DNA of 64,000 nucleotides, taken from the NCBI RefSeq assembly GCF_029958925.1, contig NZ_CP124616.1, forward strand, positions 496,001 to 560,000, read 5' to 3'. Below the pieces are notes generated by a model, which had not been told where the DNA came from, did no database searches, and saw only the letters and a program-made list of their open reading frames with translations. The position numbers and the translations under genes are program-made. Source of the stretch: Tropicibacter oceani (GTDB taxonomy: Bacteria > Pseudomonadota > Alphaproteobacteria > Rhodobacterales > Rhodobacteraceae). This document shows, one piece after another, positions 41,490 to 51,800 of the stretch (the stretch's first letter is position 1; every line of letters begins with the position of its first letter).

Positions 41490-42815
41490 TCAGGTCCGGG
41501 CAAGGCGGGGCAGGATGCGCCCCATCAGCTCGGACCAGGGAATGGCGTTTCCAATCAGGCGGTAGGCGGCATAAAGCATCGCCGCCAGGCCGGCGATCCA
41601 GCCAAAGATGCCAAGACCACGGCGGGTGCGATCCTTGCGGCTTTGGACCTGGGGGATGGCGACGACGGGCTGGATGCCCAGCATGCGTTCCATCTGGGCG
41701 GCGTTGCGGATGGCCGGGTTGAACAGTTCGACGGCAAAGGCAACGGCGATGCCGACAATCAGGCTGGCCACGGCGCCCATGATGGCGGTCTTCTTGCGGC
41801 TGCGCGACACCGGGTATTCCGGCACAAGCGCGGTTTCCAGCACCTCGAAACGGTCCATCTGCTGACGATCTTCCAGCGCCTGGCCCATCTCGGCCTCGGC
41901 CTTGCGGCGGGTGATGACGTTGTACTGTTCCTGCAGCTGGGTCAGCTGGCGTTCCATCGCGCTCAGCTCGCGTTCCACCTCGGGGGCGCCGGCGATCAGC
42001 ACCTGAAGCTGGGAAATGCGTTCGGCGATCAGCAGCTTTTGTTCGTTCAACAGCGCGACGCTGGCGGCCTTCACCTCTTCGCGCTGACGGTCGGACGAGG
42101 TTTCCAGCGTCAGGATCTGCTGGTCCAGTTCCAGGTCGCTTTCGCGCAGGCTGGAAAGCTGGTCGCGCAGGTCGGACACACCGGCGGGCAGCTGTTCGCT
42201 GTTGGCCGATTTGAACACGGCAATCCGTTCTTCCATGGTGTCGATTTCACGGCCAACGCGGGATTCTTCGGCGACAAAGAAATCCAGGGTGTCGCGGGCA
42301 CGGCCAACGGACCGGTCGCGGGATTGGTCGATGACCGAATACATCAACTCGTTCGCCAGGTCGGCGGCCTTTTGCGGATCGCCCAGTCGCACGGTGATCA
42401 GCAGGCCCGAAGGCGTGTTGCCGCCGGGGGCAAAGGCCTGGGTGGCATCGACGATCTGTTCGATGCGGGCCGCCTCGCGCATGTTGAAGATGCGCTCATT
42501 TATCGTCATTTCCGGATCGTCGGAGAACAGGTCGTGCTTTTCCATGATGCGGACAAGGTTGTCGCGGGCCATCAGACGCTGTTCGATCAGGCGGACACGG
42601 CGGGCGGAATCTTCGGCGGCAGCCGAGGCACCGGCCAGTTGGTCAGGAAGGCGCGCGTCCTCGATCTGGACGACAGCGGTGGCCTCAAATGTCTTGCTTT
42701 GGCTGATGGCATAGTTCAGCGACAGGACGCAGCCGACGAAAGCGATCAGGAGGATCAGCCAGGCGCGGCGCTTGAGGGCCGAAAACACCTCATCAAAGGT
42801 TTGGAACTGGTTCAT
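41490..42815 (-). CDS. Wzz-type chain-length determinant (polysaccharide co-polymerase)
   Basis: 441 residues. N-terminal membrane helix (about 17-36, RRAWLILLIAFVGCVLSLNYA) and a second helix at about 340-362 (IMGAVASLIVGIAVAFAVELF) frame a large periplasmic region rich in coiled coil (about 160-310). A third hydrophobic segment near 400 follows. FEATAVVQIEDAR is the standard Wzz beta segment. It has the GNVR-like part but no fused kinase domain; the ATPase is the separate convergent gene at 39594. The two together replace a one-piece Wzc. It sets the polymer length made by the Wzy-like enzyme. Confidence 0.85.
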   Translation of the reverse strand: MNQFQTFDEVFSALKRRAWLILLIAFVGCVLSLNYAISQSKTFEATAVVQIEDARLPDQLAGASAAAEDSARRVRLIEQRLMARDNLVRIMEKHDLFSDDPEMTINERIFNMREAARIEQIVDATQAFAPGGNTPSGLLITVRLGDPQKAADLANELMYSVIDQSRDRSVGRARDTLDFFVAEESRVGREIDTMEERIAVFKSANSEQLPAGVSDLRDQLSSLRESDLELDQQILTLETSSDRQREEVKAASVALLNEQKLLIAERISQLQVLIAGAPEVERELSAMERQLTQLQEQYNVITRRKAEAEMGQALEDRQQMDRFEVLETALVPEYPVSRSRKKTAIMGAVASLIVGIAVAFAVELFNPAIRNAAQMERMLGIQPVVAIPQVQSRKDRTRRGLGIFGWIAGLAAMLYAAYRLIGNAIPWSELMGRILPRLART

Positions 42816-43169
42816 GTCGCTGCTCCCGCAAAGTGGCCCCCAATGCGTTCGAAAGTGACTTGCGCCAAAATTGAGGCAGCGCTTGCCATCTTCATGTCAC
42901 AATCTAGCGAAGCTGCCTTATTTGCGCCATGATTTTCCGGGGACGATGTGGAAACAATGCGTGTCCGGATCCGGGATCACGAACACATTTTCGCCATATT
43001 TGCCGTGACTTACAGGGGTTTTACCGGATTTCGTGCGGATTTGGACGCCCGTCAGGCAGAAAGAGCGGAACTCAGCCGGAACCGTTCAAAATCGCAGGGT
43101 TGGGAATAGGGCAGGTCCGCGTCTTGATCGCGTGGGGAATCGGGCCGGTTTCTGCCGGTTGCGCAAACA
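42816..43169. other. intergenic gap, no gene seen
   Basis: Together with the terminator region this 412-base gap separates the start of the Wzz-like gene from the end of the NRPS gene. It must contain the promoter of the Wzz-like gene (minus strand). I see no convincing -35/-10 pair, repeat or small open frame with a ribosome site. Confidence 0.6.
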
Positions 43170-43201
43170 AGAAAGGCCCGGGCGGCAGTACCACCCGGGC
43201 C
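43170..43201 (-). terminator. rho-independent terminator of the PKS-GT2-NRPS operon
   Basis: On the minus strand GGCCCGGG (43201-43194) pairs with CCCGGGCC (43182-43175), with GG/CC continuing the stem around a short loop, followed by TTTCTTG. It lies 27 bases after the NRPS stop. Confidence 0.8.
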
Positions 43202-43227
43202 CATCAAGCCACGCAGGGCTTAGGGGA

Positions 43228-46200
43228 TCATGCGCTGCGGCGGGCCCGCATCGCGCGGCGGCGTGCCATGGCATCGGCGCGGCTGGTGGCGCGGTCATTG
43301 CCCGCCGGTTCTGGCGGGGTGGTCGGTGCGGGCTGGGATGCTGCAGGGGCCAGATCGACCATGTCACCGACCCGTGCGGCCAGATCGGCCAGCACCGGAA
43401 AGCGGAAGATGTCGGTGATCGACAGCCGCGTTGCACCCAGTTCTTCGCGGATCGCCCGGTGCGCCTGAACCGCCAGCAGAGAATGGCCGCCAAGGTCAAA
43501 GAAGTTGTCGCGCCCGGAAATCCCCGGCACGCCAAGATAGCGGGTCCAGATCAGGGCGATGGCCGCTTCGACATCGGCGGGGGCTGTGCCCGGTTTGGCA
43601 GGGGCTTTGACCTGGGCGGCCGGCGCGGGGGCCGGGGCCTGGCTGGGTTTCACCACAGGCGCGGGCAGCGCCTTGCGATCGACCTTCTTGTTCGGGGTCA
43701 GCGGAAAGGCGTCCAGACGCATGAAGCGGCCCGGCACCATGAAGGCGGGCAAAGCCGCGCCCATCGCCGTCTTGAGCCGCGCTTCGTCCTGCAGGGTTCC
43801 GGTGTAATAGCCGACCAGACGCAGATCGCCCGGTGTATCCTCGCGCGCGGTGACGACCGCTTGGGTCACACCGGATTGCGTTTCAAGAACCGCTTCGATT
43901 TCGCCCAGTTCGATCCGGTAGCCGCGCAGTTTGACCTGAGTGTCGACGCGCCCGACAAAGTCGATGGCGCCATCGGCACGGCGGCGCACCAGATCACCGG
44001 TGCGGTACATGCGCCCCGGGTGAAAGGGGTTGTCGACAAAGCGTTCGGCGGTCAGTTCGGGGCGTTCCCAATAGCCGCGGGTCACGCCTTCGCCGCCGAT
44101 CCACAATTCGCCCTCTTCGCCGATGCCAAGCGGGTTTTGATCGTCGTCCAGCACGTAAAGCTGCTGGTTTGCCAAGGGCATGCCGATGTTGACGATGCTA
44201 TCGCCCGCATTGGCCATTTGGGTCGAGGACCAGATCGTCGTTTCGGTCGGACCATACATGTTGGTGATCGTCGCGCCGGTGATCTGGCCGAATTCCTTGA
44301 CCAGGGCACCGGGCAAGGGTTCGCCGCCAAGATACAGATGATCGACCCCGCGCAGGGCCTGCCGCGCCTCGTCGTTCAGGGCAAACATGCGCGCCATCGA
44401 CGGGGTGCATTGCAGGTGCGTCACCTTGTGGCGCAGCAGTTGCGCGGCGATCGAAAAATCATCCGCCTGCGGTTCGGGCGCGGCTTTGGTGGCCTGGACC
44501 ACCTGCGCCAAGGGTTTCAACCCTTCCAGAACCAGGTCGCGGTCGATGCCATAGTCGATCAGGCAGGCGATTTCATCGACGCCGATCTGCTTGACCTCTT
44601 CGGCGCGGGCCATGGCATCCTCGATGGTGCCGAACAGTCCGCTTTCGTTGAAATAGCGTTCAAAGGCGAAATCGAGGATGGCGTCCAGTTCGTCCGGCTC
44701 CAGCCCGTCAAGCTGCAGATCAAAGGCGTTGCTGACCCCTTCGGGACGTTTGAAGGCCGGGAAGGCCCAGGCGTATTGCTTGATCAGACCGGCGGCGGAA
44801 TTGAGGTAATCCTTCATCGGCTGGCGGGCGATTTCGCCGGCGTGGTCGCGGCTGTCCGACAGGAAGGTGTGCAGCATCAGCGTGACGGTGAAATCCTTGG
44901 GGTCATGCCCGGCCTCGCGCAGCGCGGCATGGTACAGCTTGATTTTGCCACCGACCTCGTCGACGGACTGCCCCAAAAGGTGGGTCAGCACGTTGCAACC
45001 AAGGCGCCCTGCCTCTTTCCAGGTTTCGGGGTTGCCGGCTGTAGTAACCCAGATCGGCAGTTCCCTGGACACCGGGCGGGGCTGGGTCACAACCTCGTGC
45101 AGGGTGCCATCCTGACGGGGAAAACCGACCGCCTCACCGCGCCACAAACGCCGGATCTGGTCGATGTTTTCGACCATGGCGGGTTTGTTGTTGGGCGGGG
45201 TGTTTTCCGGGCGCAGGACGAAATCATCGGGCTGCCAGCCGCTTGCGATGGCCAGAGCGGCACGGCCATTGGTCAGGTTGTCGATCACTGACCATTCCTC
45301 GGCGATGCGAGCCGGATGGTGCAGCGGCGCAACGACCGAGCCTGAACGCACACCGATATTGCGGGTCACCGCCGCGACGGCGGCCCCGGTCACCGATGGG
45401 TTCGGGTAAGGGCCGCCAAAGGCGTGGAAATGCCGTTCCGGCGTCCAGACCGCGACAAAGCCGTTTTCGTCGGCAAATTGCGCGCCCTCAAGCAGCAGCT
45501 TGTACTTGTCACGGCCAATGCCGTCGTCGTTGCCCCAGTAGTAGATCGAAAACTGCATACCCGCGCCGCTGGCCCCGAGGGGCCCGTTCGAGATCAGCCC
45601 GCGATCCTCGTCCGAGGACAGCACCACCTTGAAGCCGCGCGCGGTGGTGTAGAACAGTTCAAGCACCGAAATGTCGAAGGACAGCGAGGTGACAGCCAGC
45701 CAGGTGCCGCCGTGACCCTGCACCACTCCGTCCATCCCGGCATAGAAGTTCAGCACGTTGCGGTGTTCGACCATGACGCCCTTGGGCTTGCCCGTGCTGC
45801 CGCTGGTATAGATCAGATAGGCCAGATCCTGCGGCGTGGCGGTATCGGGCAGGTTGTCATTCGGGGCGGTGTCCAGACGCGGCTCGGCGTCGATCACCAA
45901 AAGCTGGGCATCGTGTTTCGGCAGACCGCTTTCAAGCGCCGCCTGGGTGACGATGACCTGCGCGTGGCTGTCCTGCACGAAATGGTCCAGGCGCTCGGCG
46001 GGATAGCCCGGGTCCATCGGCAGATAGGCGCCCCCCGCCTTGAGGATCGCCAGCGCGCCCACCATCAGATCAACCGAGCGGCGGCAGCACAGGCCCACCA
46101 CCTGCCCCGGCGCAACACCCATGTCGCGCAGCACATGCGCGGCGCGGTTGGCGCGGGCATTCAACTGGGCATAGGTCAGGCTTTGCCCTTCGAAAACCAG

Positions 46201-47790
46201 CGCTGTCGCTTCGGGAGTTTTCGCCACCTGCGCCTCAAACGCGCGGTGCATGGTCAGGGTGCGGTCATGGTCGCTGGGCGTGTCGTTCCAGTGGTTCAGA
46301 ACCAGATCGCGTTCGGCATCGGGCAGGGTTTTGTCCGGCGCATGGGCCAGAAGTTCAAGCCTTGCAGCCAGCAGTTCAGCGGTCTGCGCGGCGATCTTGC
46401 CAGTGTCATAGGACAGGCCGGGGGTGTCGCCCAATTCGACGGTCAGGACGGTGCCGGGGATATGCCCGCCGCTGGTAACGATGCCGACCTGCGGGGTTTC
46501 CGGCCAGCTAAGTTCCGGCGCGCGGGCAAAGATATCGCTGGCAAAGCTTTTGCCACGCGCGGCATTGGCAAGACTTCTGGCCTGCCCGCCCGTCACCCGG
46601 AACGGGGTCCACGGGGAAATGACGCCAGTGGCGGCCATGTCGGCAATGGCGCTGTCGGAATAGGCCAGATCAAAAGTGCCTTGCCCGCCCAGGCGCGCGG
46701 CCCATTTGGCCACCAGGGCCGCACCCTGTTCGCCAGAGGGGATGTTCAAAGCGCGGGTTTCAACGCTGCCCTGACCGTCGCAGGCGCCAAGGACCTGAAC
46801 GGGTTTCAGATCAGCCAGCGCGACGCGCCAGACGCCGTCGCGGGGGGCGATCCGCGCCACGGCGGCATCAATCTGCGCCAGGTCGTCAACGCTGGGCAAC
46901 GGCAGGCTGTCCCCGGCCGCAGCCAGCTGGAACAGGTTCACCGGAGCGCCGCAAATCCGTGTCACGCCGTCCAGCAGCAGGGCCTGCGTGCCGCAGGCGA
47001 CCGTCATGTGATCGGCGGTCACCTCCAACACGGTGCCCGGTGCGCCGCGCCCCGCTGTCACGCGTGCGTGACGTATCAGCCACAGCGCATCCTTGGCACG
47101 GATCTTGGCGGCGCAAAGCGGGTTCCAGTAGGGGCCGTGATCCAGCGCGCGGACGAGGCGTTCCAGGTCAGCGGCGGGACGGTTGAAATCCAGCATGCCG
47201 TGACCGGTGGGGCGATCTGCAAGCGCGTGATAGCTGCGCTGGGTCAGGTCCTGCTTCTGGCGTTGCAGTGTGCCGCTTTCAAGCTGGTCCAACAGCGCCG
47301 GAAAGCTGTCGATCGCGGCCTCATAGGCCTTGGTGTTCAGGGTCAGGGCGGTGTCATTGTCGGTGATGTCAAAGGGGCGCTGGACAAGCATGTCACCTTC
47401 GTCCACGCCGCCCTCGATCAGGTGCCAGGTGATGCCGTGGGTCTTTTCGCCTTGGACCATCGCCCAAACCGGGGCGTTCAGACCGGCGTGTTTGGGCAAG
47501 GGGCCATCGTGGAAATTGATCGCCCCCTTCGCCGGCATGGCCAGCACGTCCGAAGGGATGATTTTCAGGTTGGCGATGGACAAAAGCCAGTCAAAGGACT
47601 GGCCCGCCAGCGCGCCGGCCAGATCGCGGGCATCGGCGACCACGGCCAACCCCTGCGCGGCGGCCCAATCCGCGATTTCTGCATTGCCGGTGATTACGGC
47701 ACGGATGGTGTTGCCACGGTCCAAAAGCCGCTGGCTGCATTGCACCAAGAGGGATTCGTTGCCGATCACGACACAGGAAAACCGGGCCAT
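43228..47790 (-). CDS. NRPS: formyltransferase - C remnant - A (with inserted luciferase-like monooxygenase) - PCP
   Basis: 1520 residues from ATG 47790 (GGAG upstream); the longer frame overlaps the GT2 gene. Residues 1-175: formyltransferase with INFHDGPLP (Asn92, His94) and Asp133; its C-terminal half reaches about 290. Residues about 400-495 resemble only the C-terminal part of a condensation domain; no HHxxxDG is present. Adenylation domain about 500-1380: YTSGSTGKPKG (661-671), FDISVLELF (705-713), NMYGPTETT (1177-), YRTGDLVRR, VDTQVKLRGYRIELGE, and NKKVDRKALP. Residues about 735-1085 are a MupA/Atu3671-type FMN luciferase-like monooxygenase inserted inside the A domain. PCP: FFDLGGHSLLAV with Ser1437, then a Pro-rich tail. 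It likely loads, formylates and oxidises one amino acid. Last gene of its operon. Confidence 0.88.
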   Translation of the reverse strand: MARFSCVVIGNESLLVQCSQRLLDRGNTIRAVITGNAEIADWAAAQGLAVVADARDLAGALAGQSFDWLLSIANLKIIPSDVLAMPAKGAINFHDGPLPKHAGLNAPVWAMVQGEKTHGITWHLIEGGVDEGDMLVQRPFDITDNDTALTLNTKAYEAAIDSFPALLDQLESGTLQRQKQDLTQRSYHALADRPTGHGMLDFNRPAADLERLVRALDHGPYWNPLCAAKIRAKDALWLIRHARVTAGRGAPGTVLEVTADHMTVACGTQALLLDGVTRICGAPVNLFQLAAAGDSLPLPSVDDLAQIDAAVARIAPRDGVWRVALADLKPVQVLGACDGQGSVETRALNIPSGEQGAALVAKWAARLGGQGTFDLAYSDSAIADMAATGVISPWTPFRVTGGQARSLANAARGKSFASDIFARAPELSWPETPQVGIVTSGGHIPGTVLTVELGDTPGLSYDTGKIAAQTAELLAARLELLAHAPDKTLPDAERDLVLNHWNDTPSDHDRTLTMHRAFEAQVAKTPEATALVFEGQSLTYAQLNARANRAAHVLRDMGVAPGQVVGLCCRRSVDLMVGALAILKAGGAYLPMDPGYPAERLDHFVQDSHAQVIVTQAALESGLPKHDAQLLVIDAEPRLDTAPNDNLPDTATPQDLAYLIYTSGSTGKPKGVMVEHRNVLNFYAGMDGVVQGHGGTWLAVTSLSFDISVLELFYTTARGFKVVLSSDEDRGLISNGPLGASGAGMQFSIYYWGNDDGIGRDKYKLLLEGAQFADENGFVAVWTPERHFHAFGGPYPNPSVTGAAVAAVTRNIGVRSGSVVAPLHHPARIAEEWSVIDNLTNGRAALAIASGWQPDDFVLRPENTPPNNKPAMVENIDQIRRLWRGEAVGFPRQDGTLHEVVTQPRPVSRELPIWVTTAGNPETWKEAGRLGCNVLTHLLGQSVDEVGGKIKLYHAALREAGHDPKDFTVTLMLHTFLSDSRDHAGEIARQPMKDYLNSAAGLIKQYAWAFPAFKRPEGVSNAFDLQLDGLEPDELDAILDFAFERYFNESGLFGTIEDAMARAEEVKQIGVDEIACLIDYGIDRDLVLEGLKPLAQVVQATKAAPEPQADDFSIAAQLLRHKVTHLQCTPSMARMFALNDEARQALRGVDHLYLGGEPLPGALVKEFGQITGATITNMYGPTETTIWSSTQMANAGDSIVNIGMPLANQQLYVLDDDQNPLGIGEEGELWIGGEGVTRGYWERPELTAERFVDNPFHPGRMYRTGDLVRRRADGAIDFVGRVDTQVKLRGYRIELGEIEAVLETQSGVTQAVVTAREDTPGDLRLVGYYTGTLQDEARLKTAMGAALPAFMVPGRFMRLDAFPLTPNKKVDRKALPAPVVKPSQAPAPAPAAQVKAPAKPGTAPADVEAAIALIWTRYLGVPGISGRDNFFDLGGHSLLAVQAHRAIREELGATRLSITDIFRFPVLADLAARVGDMVDLAPAASQPAPTTPPEPAGNDRATSRADAMARRRAMRARRSA

Positions 47791-47795
47791 CTGCT

Positions 47796-48812
47796 TTACT
47801 CCACTTTTGTCCTTGCGGCGGCGGCCATGGCTGGCCGGGGCACGCGGGGTTTGCCCGGCAGGGGCCGGACCATCGCCCTGAGATCGTGTAACACCAGATC
47901 GCGCAGGAAATGCGGCGGATCTGCGGGGGTTTTGCGTTGAACCGCACGCCGGACGCGCCAGAGGATACCGCCCAAGGCGTGCATCAGCGTGGCCAGCAAG
48001 GCATAGGCGCGGCCATGGTTCTTGGTGAAATAGTGCCATCGGCTGTCCAGCCAGAAGCTGGGAATGCGGGTCCAGACCTTCATGCCCGTCGAAACCGATC
48101 CGATGTGCATCACTTCGCTGTCGCGGACGTAGTGGGTTTCATGCCCGGCGCGGGCGGCGCGCAGGCACAGGTCGGTTTCCTCGAAATACAGGAAAAAGGT
48201 TTCGTCAAACAGCCCGATCTGATCCAACACCGATTGCCGCATCATCATCGACGCCCCGGCCAGCCAATCGACGCGCTGCGTCTGATCCGGCATGTCGATC
48301 GGGACTTTACGGGCCTTCAAAAGACGCGAGATCGGGCCAAAGCGCGCCGCCCCTTCCAGTTCCGACAGGGCCGAGGGGAAGCGGAAGGCGGTCATATGGG
48401 GGCTACCGTCTTCGCCATGGATATAGCTTCCGGCAAAGCCCGCCTTGGGGTGGGTTTCAAGATGATCGTACAGTTTGCGGATCGCATCCGGGGCCGGAAA
48501 GGCATCGGAGTTCAGGATATAGACGTAATCGGGTTTCGAGCCGTCCGACATTCCGGCCCGGATCCCGACGTTGTTGCCCGCGCCAAAGCCGCCATTGTGG
48601 CCCGACTGGATCACCCGGATGTTGTGCCCCTGCGCCCAGTCGGCACTGGCGACGGTATCGCGCAGCACCTCGAACGATCCGTCACCGGAATCGTTGTCGA
48701 CGATCAGCAGTTCGGCATCCAGCCCTTGCATGGCGCGCAGCGCGGCCTGAACTGAGCGCAGTGTCATCGGCGCGGTGCGGTAGTTGAGCGAAACGACAAG
48801 AAGCCTGGGCAT
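47796..48812 (-). CDS. glycosyltransferase family 2, rhamnosyltransferase-like
   Basis: 338 residues, three bases after the PKS stop and five before the NRPS start, so part of that operon. VSLNYRTAPMTLRSVQAAL opens the GT-A fold; LLIVDNDSGDGSFEVL, YILNSDAF (DxD-like), and LIGLFDETFFLYFEETDLCLRAARAGH (catalytic E/D region) match the WbbL-type rhamnosyltransferase group. A C-terminal basic and mildly hydrophobic stretch may contact the membrane. Its place inside the NRPS/PKS operon suggests that it glycosylates that product or attaches sugar to a related carrier. Confidence 0.82.
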   Translation of the reverse strand: MPRLLVVSLNYRTAPMTLRSVQAALRAMQGLDAELLIVDNDSGDGSFEVLRDTVASADWAQGHNIRVIQSGHNGGFGAGNNVGIRAGMSDGSKPDYVYILNSDAFPAPDAIRKLYDHLETHPKAGFAGSYIHGEDGSPHMTAFRFPSALSELEGAARFGPISRLLKARKVPIDMPDQTQRVDWLAGASMMMRQSVLDQIGLFDETFFLYFEETDLCLRAARAGHETHYVRDSEVMHIGSVSTGMKVWTRIPSFWLDSRWHYFTKNHGRAYALLATLMHALGGILWRVRRAVQRKTPADPPHFLRDLVLHDLRAMVRPLPGKPRVPRPAMAAAARTKVE

Positions 48813-48815
48813 GGA

Positions 48816-51800
48816 TTACTCTGCCGCCTGCGTGGGAAAACGGACGATTTCGCCATGCCCTGCGGCCTGCGCCTCGGCGCCTTCGATGGCCTCGCGCATC
48901 AGGCTGGCCAGAACGCGCACGTTGGGTTCCAGCACCATGCTGTCGTGATCACCGGGGACCTCGTGCACCTCGATCTGCGGCAGGGTTTCACCCCAGTCGT
49001 TGTCGTGCAGGACATAGCTGCGTTCCGAATTCACCAGCTTGCCGCCCGAAACCGTCCATTTGCCCTGCAAGGGCGGGCGATACAGCACGACGCGGCCTGT
49101 CCATGGCTTGACCGTGTAGCTGGCGATGGCGCGATAAAAGGCGGCCTCGATCTCGGCGTTGTGAAAGGCGTGTTCGGCGCCGGTTTGGTCCTTTTGACGA
49201 CGCTTTTCGAATTCCCAGGCGATGCGGTTTCTGGCCCAGACAAAGGGATACAAGGGCCCCATTTCGCGGGCCTTGTGCCACTGGATGATCAACCGGTCCT
49301 TGCGCGACAAGGGGCGGCGTTGGGGCAGCGGCGTGTCCAGCATGATGACCACCGACACCTGTTCGCCCATCGCCTCCAGCTGGTGGGCGATTTCGTAGGC
49401 GGTGATGCCGCCGCCGGAAAAGCCGCCCAGCATATAGGGGCCTTCGGGCTGAACCTGCCGCATTTCCGCGATGTAGTCGCGCGCGGCGTCCTGAATGCTG
49501 TCGTGCGGGGCCTCACCACCGTACAGCCCCTTGGCCTGAAGACCATAGAACGGCCGGTCGGCCCCCAGCAGGTGGGCCAGATGGCGCAGGTTCAGCACGT
49601 TGCCGAACATCCCCGCGACAAGAAAGAAGGGCTGGCGCGGGCCGCCGTCACCGTCGTGCATGGCGACAAGGTGTTTGAAGCGGCGTTCGGGGGCGGCCTG
49701 GGGCGCGTCGCTGGTGGTGCTGTCGACATGGCCGGTCTGCTGCGCGATCAGGGCGGCGCATGTGCGGATGGTCGGGGCCTCGAACAGGACCGAGATCGGG
49801 AAATCGACGCGGAAGGCCTTTTTGACCTTGGCGAACAGACGCACCGCGATCAGGCTGTGGCCGCCAAGATCGAAAAAGCTGTCCTCGGCGCCGACGTTCT
49901 GCACGCCAAGCAGGTCTTCCCAGAAGCCTGCCAGCGTCTTTTCGATCTCGCCCTCGGGGGCAACGTAATCCCCCTCCAGCTGGGGTCGGTCGAATTTCTG
50001 ACCGCTTGCCGCCTCGGACGTGCTGGCGGCGGTCTGCCGGGTCAGGGCGTCCAGATCCATCGAGGAAATGACCACCTGCGACGCACCCAGCGCCAGAGCG
50101 GCGTGAAAGGCCCGCACCCCTTCGGCGGGCAGGATGCCCTGAGACAGGTTGTGAGCCAGTCGTTCCTCGGCCGGGGACAGGGGTTGGGCGCTGCCCGCGT
50201 CGTCGAATTCGACCTCGGCAGCGGTCAGGCGCGGGGCGGTTTTCAGAATATCAAGGTTGTCCAGCTTGCGGATCGTAAAGCCGGTGACCTCGACCACCAC
50301 ATGGCCCGCCTCGTCGCAGAGGGTCACATCAAAGCTGGCGGTTTCGCCGCTGGCCTTGTTGTCGGCGGCGTTGCGCACCCAGGACACCACGCGATCCGGC
50401 AGGGGGCCATGCACACGGACGCGGCCATAGCGGACCGGGGCCCAAAGATGCGTGGGCTGCCAGCCTTCGATCAGCTCCATCGCCCAGCCGGTGGCAATGT
50501 CCATCAAGGCGGGGTGCAACAGGCAATCGTCATGCGCCGCAGCGGCAGGCAGGGACAGATCGGCGATGCCTTCGCCGGTGCCCAGCGCGCGGGTGTCCAG
50601 CACTTTCCAGCGCGGACCAAAGGCCAGCATGACCTCTTGTGCGGCGGCCAGTTTCTGACCGTTCCCGGCGGCGACAGGCGCGCCGCAACGGGCGCGGATG
50701 GCCTTCAGGTCGATCGGTTCGGGGCGTTTGATCGGCAGCAGGATCAGACTGCCCTGCGCGGTCAGGGCGTGGCCGTGGCGGCCGTTCAGCGTGGCATCCG
50801 CCAGCACGTCAAAGCCATAGCCACGGTCGTTGCGGGTCAGGCGGACCTGCACGTCGCGGGCCGCGCCATCGGCCACCCGCAGGGGGCGCAGGAAATCCAG
50901 ATCGCGGATTTCAAAGGCCCCCTCTTCGTGGTGGGCGCGCAGGGCATGGGCGGCCAGCGTCAGATAGCCGGTGCCGGGCAAAAGCGCATCACCCGCCTTG
51001 GTGCGGTGTTCGTCGATGAACCAGTCCTTGGCGGAGTATTCCGCGTGGAAGATGCGGTTGCCATGGCTGTCAAAGCTCGCCTGATCCAGCAGCGGAAGGG
51101 CGACCGGTTCGACCGGGGCCTTGGGCAGATCACCGGAGCGGGCGGCCACGGCCTCGGCGGCCATGCCGACCTCGTTCCAGATGCCCCAGTTGATGGCGAC
51201 GACCTTGGTCTTGCCTCCTGCGCGGGCGGCAGCAAAGGCGTTCAGGAATTCATTGGCGGCGACGTAATCAACCTGCCCGGCGGGGGCCGTGACAGTCGAG
51301 GACGAGCTGAACAGCACCATCCAGTCGACGCTGCCATCGGGGAACAGCTGGCCCAGCACCTCGGTTCCGTGGATTTTCGGGGTAAAGACGTCTTCGACAC
51401 TGGCGGGGGATTTGGTCATCAGCGGGGCATCGGCAATGACGCCCGCGCCGTGGATCACCCCGGTGATTTTGCCAAAGCGGTCCTGCGCCTGATCCCGCAC
51501 CCGTGTCATCTGGGTCAGGTTGCAGACATCGGCGGCGGCGACCATGACCTGCGCGCCGGCCTGTTCCAGCGCCTGAACGGCGCGGATGCGACGCGCGGTT
51601 CGATCGTTTGGCGCGTGGCGGTTCAGGTAGTCGGCCCATTGCCCGCGATCCGGCAGGGCCTTGCGCGCGATCAGCACAAGGTTGGCCCCCTTGGCGGCAA
51701 AATCCTGCGCCAGCGTCAGACCTATCCCGCCAAAGCCGCCGGTCAGCAGGTAGGTGCCGCCGGTTTGGGCTGCGGGCGGTTCCGGGGCAAGGGCGACAGG

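Noticed and set aside
43033-47940. Two long plus-strand open frames (43033-45291 and 45424-47940) opposite the NRPS
   Set aside because: Antisense to strongly conserved NRPS domains, no ribosome site, no family similarity; explained by codon bias at the third position.
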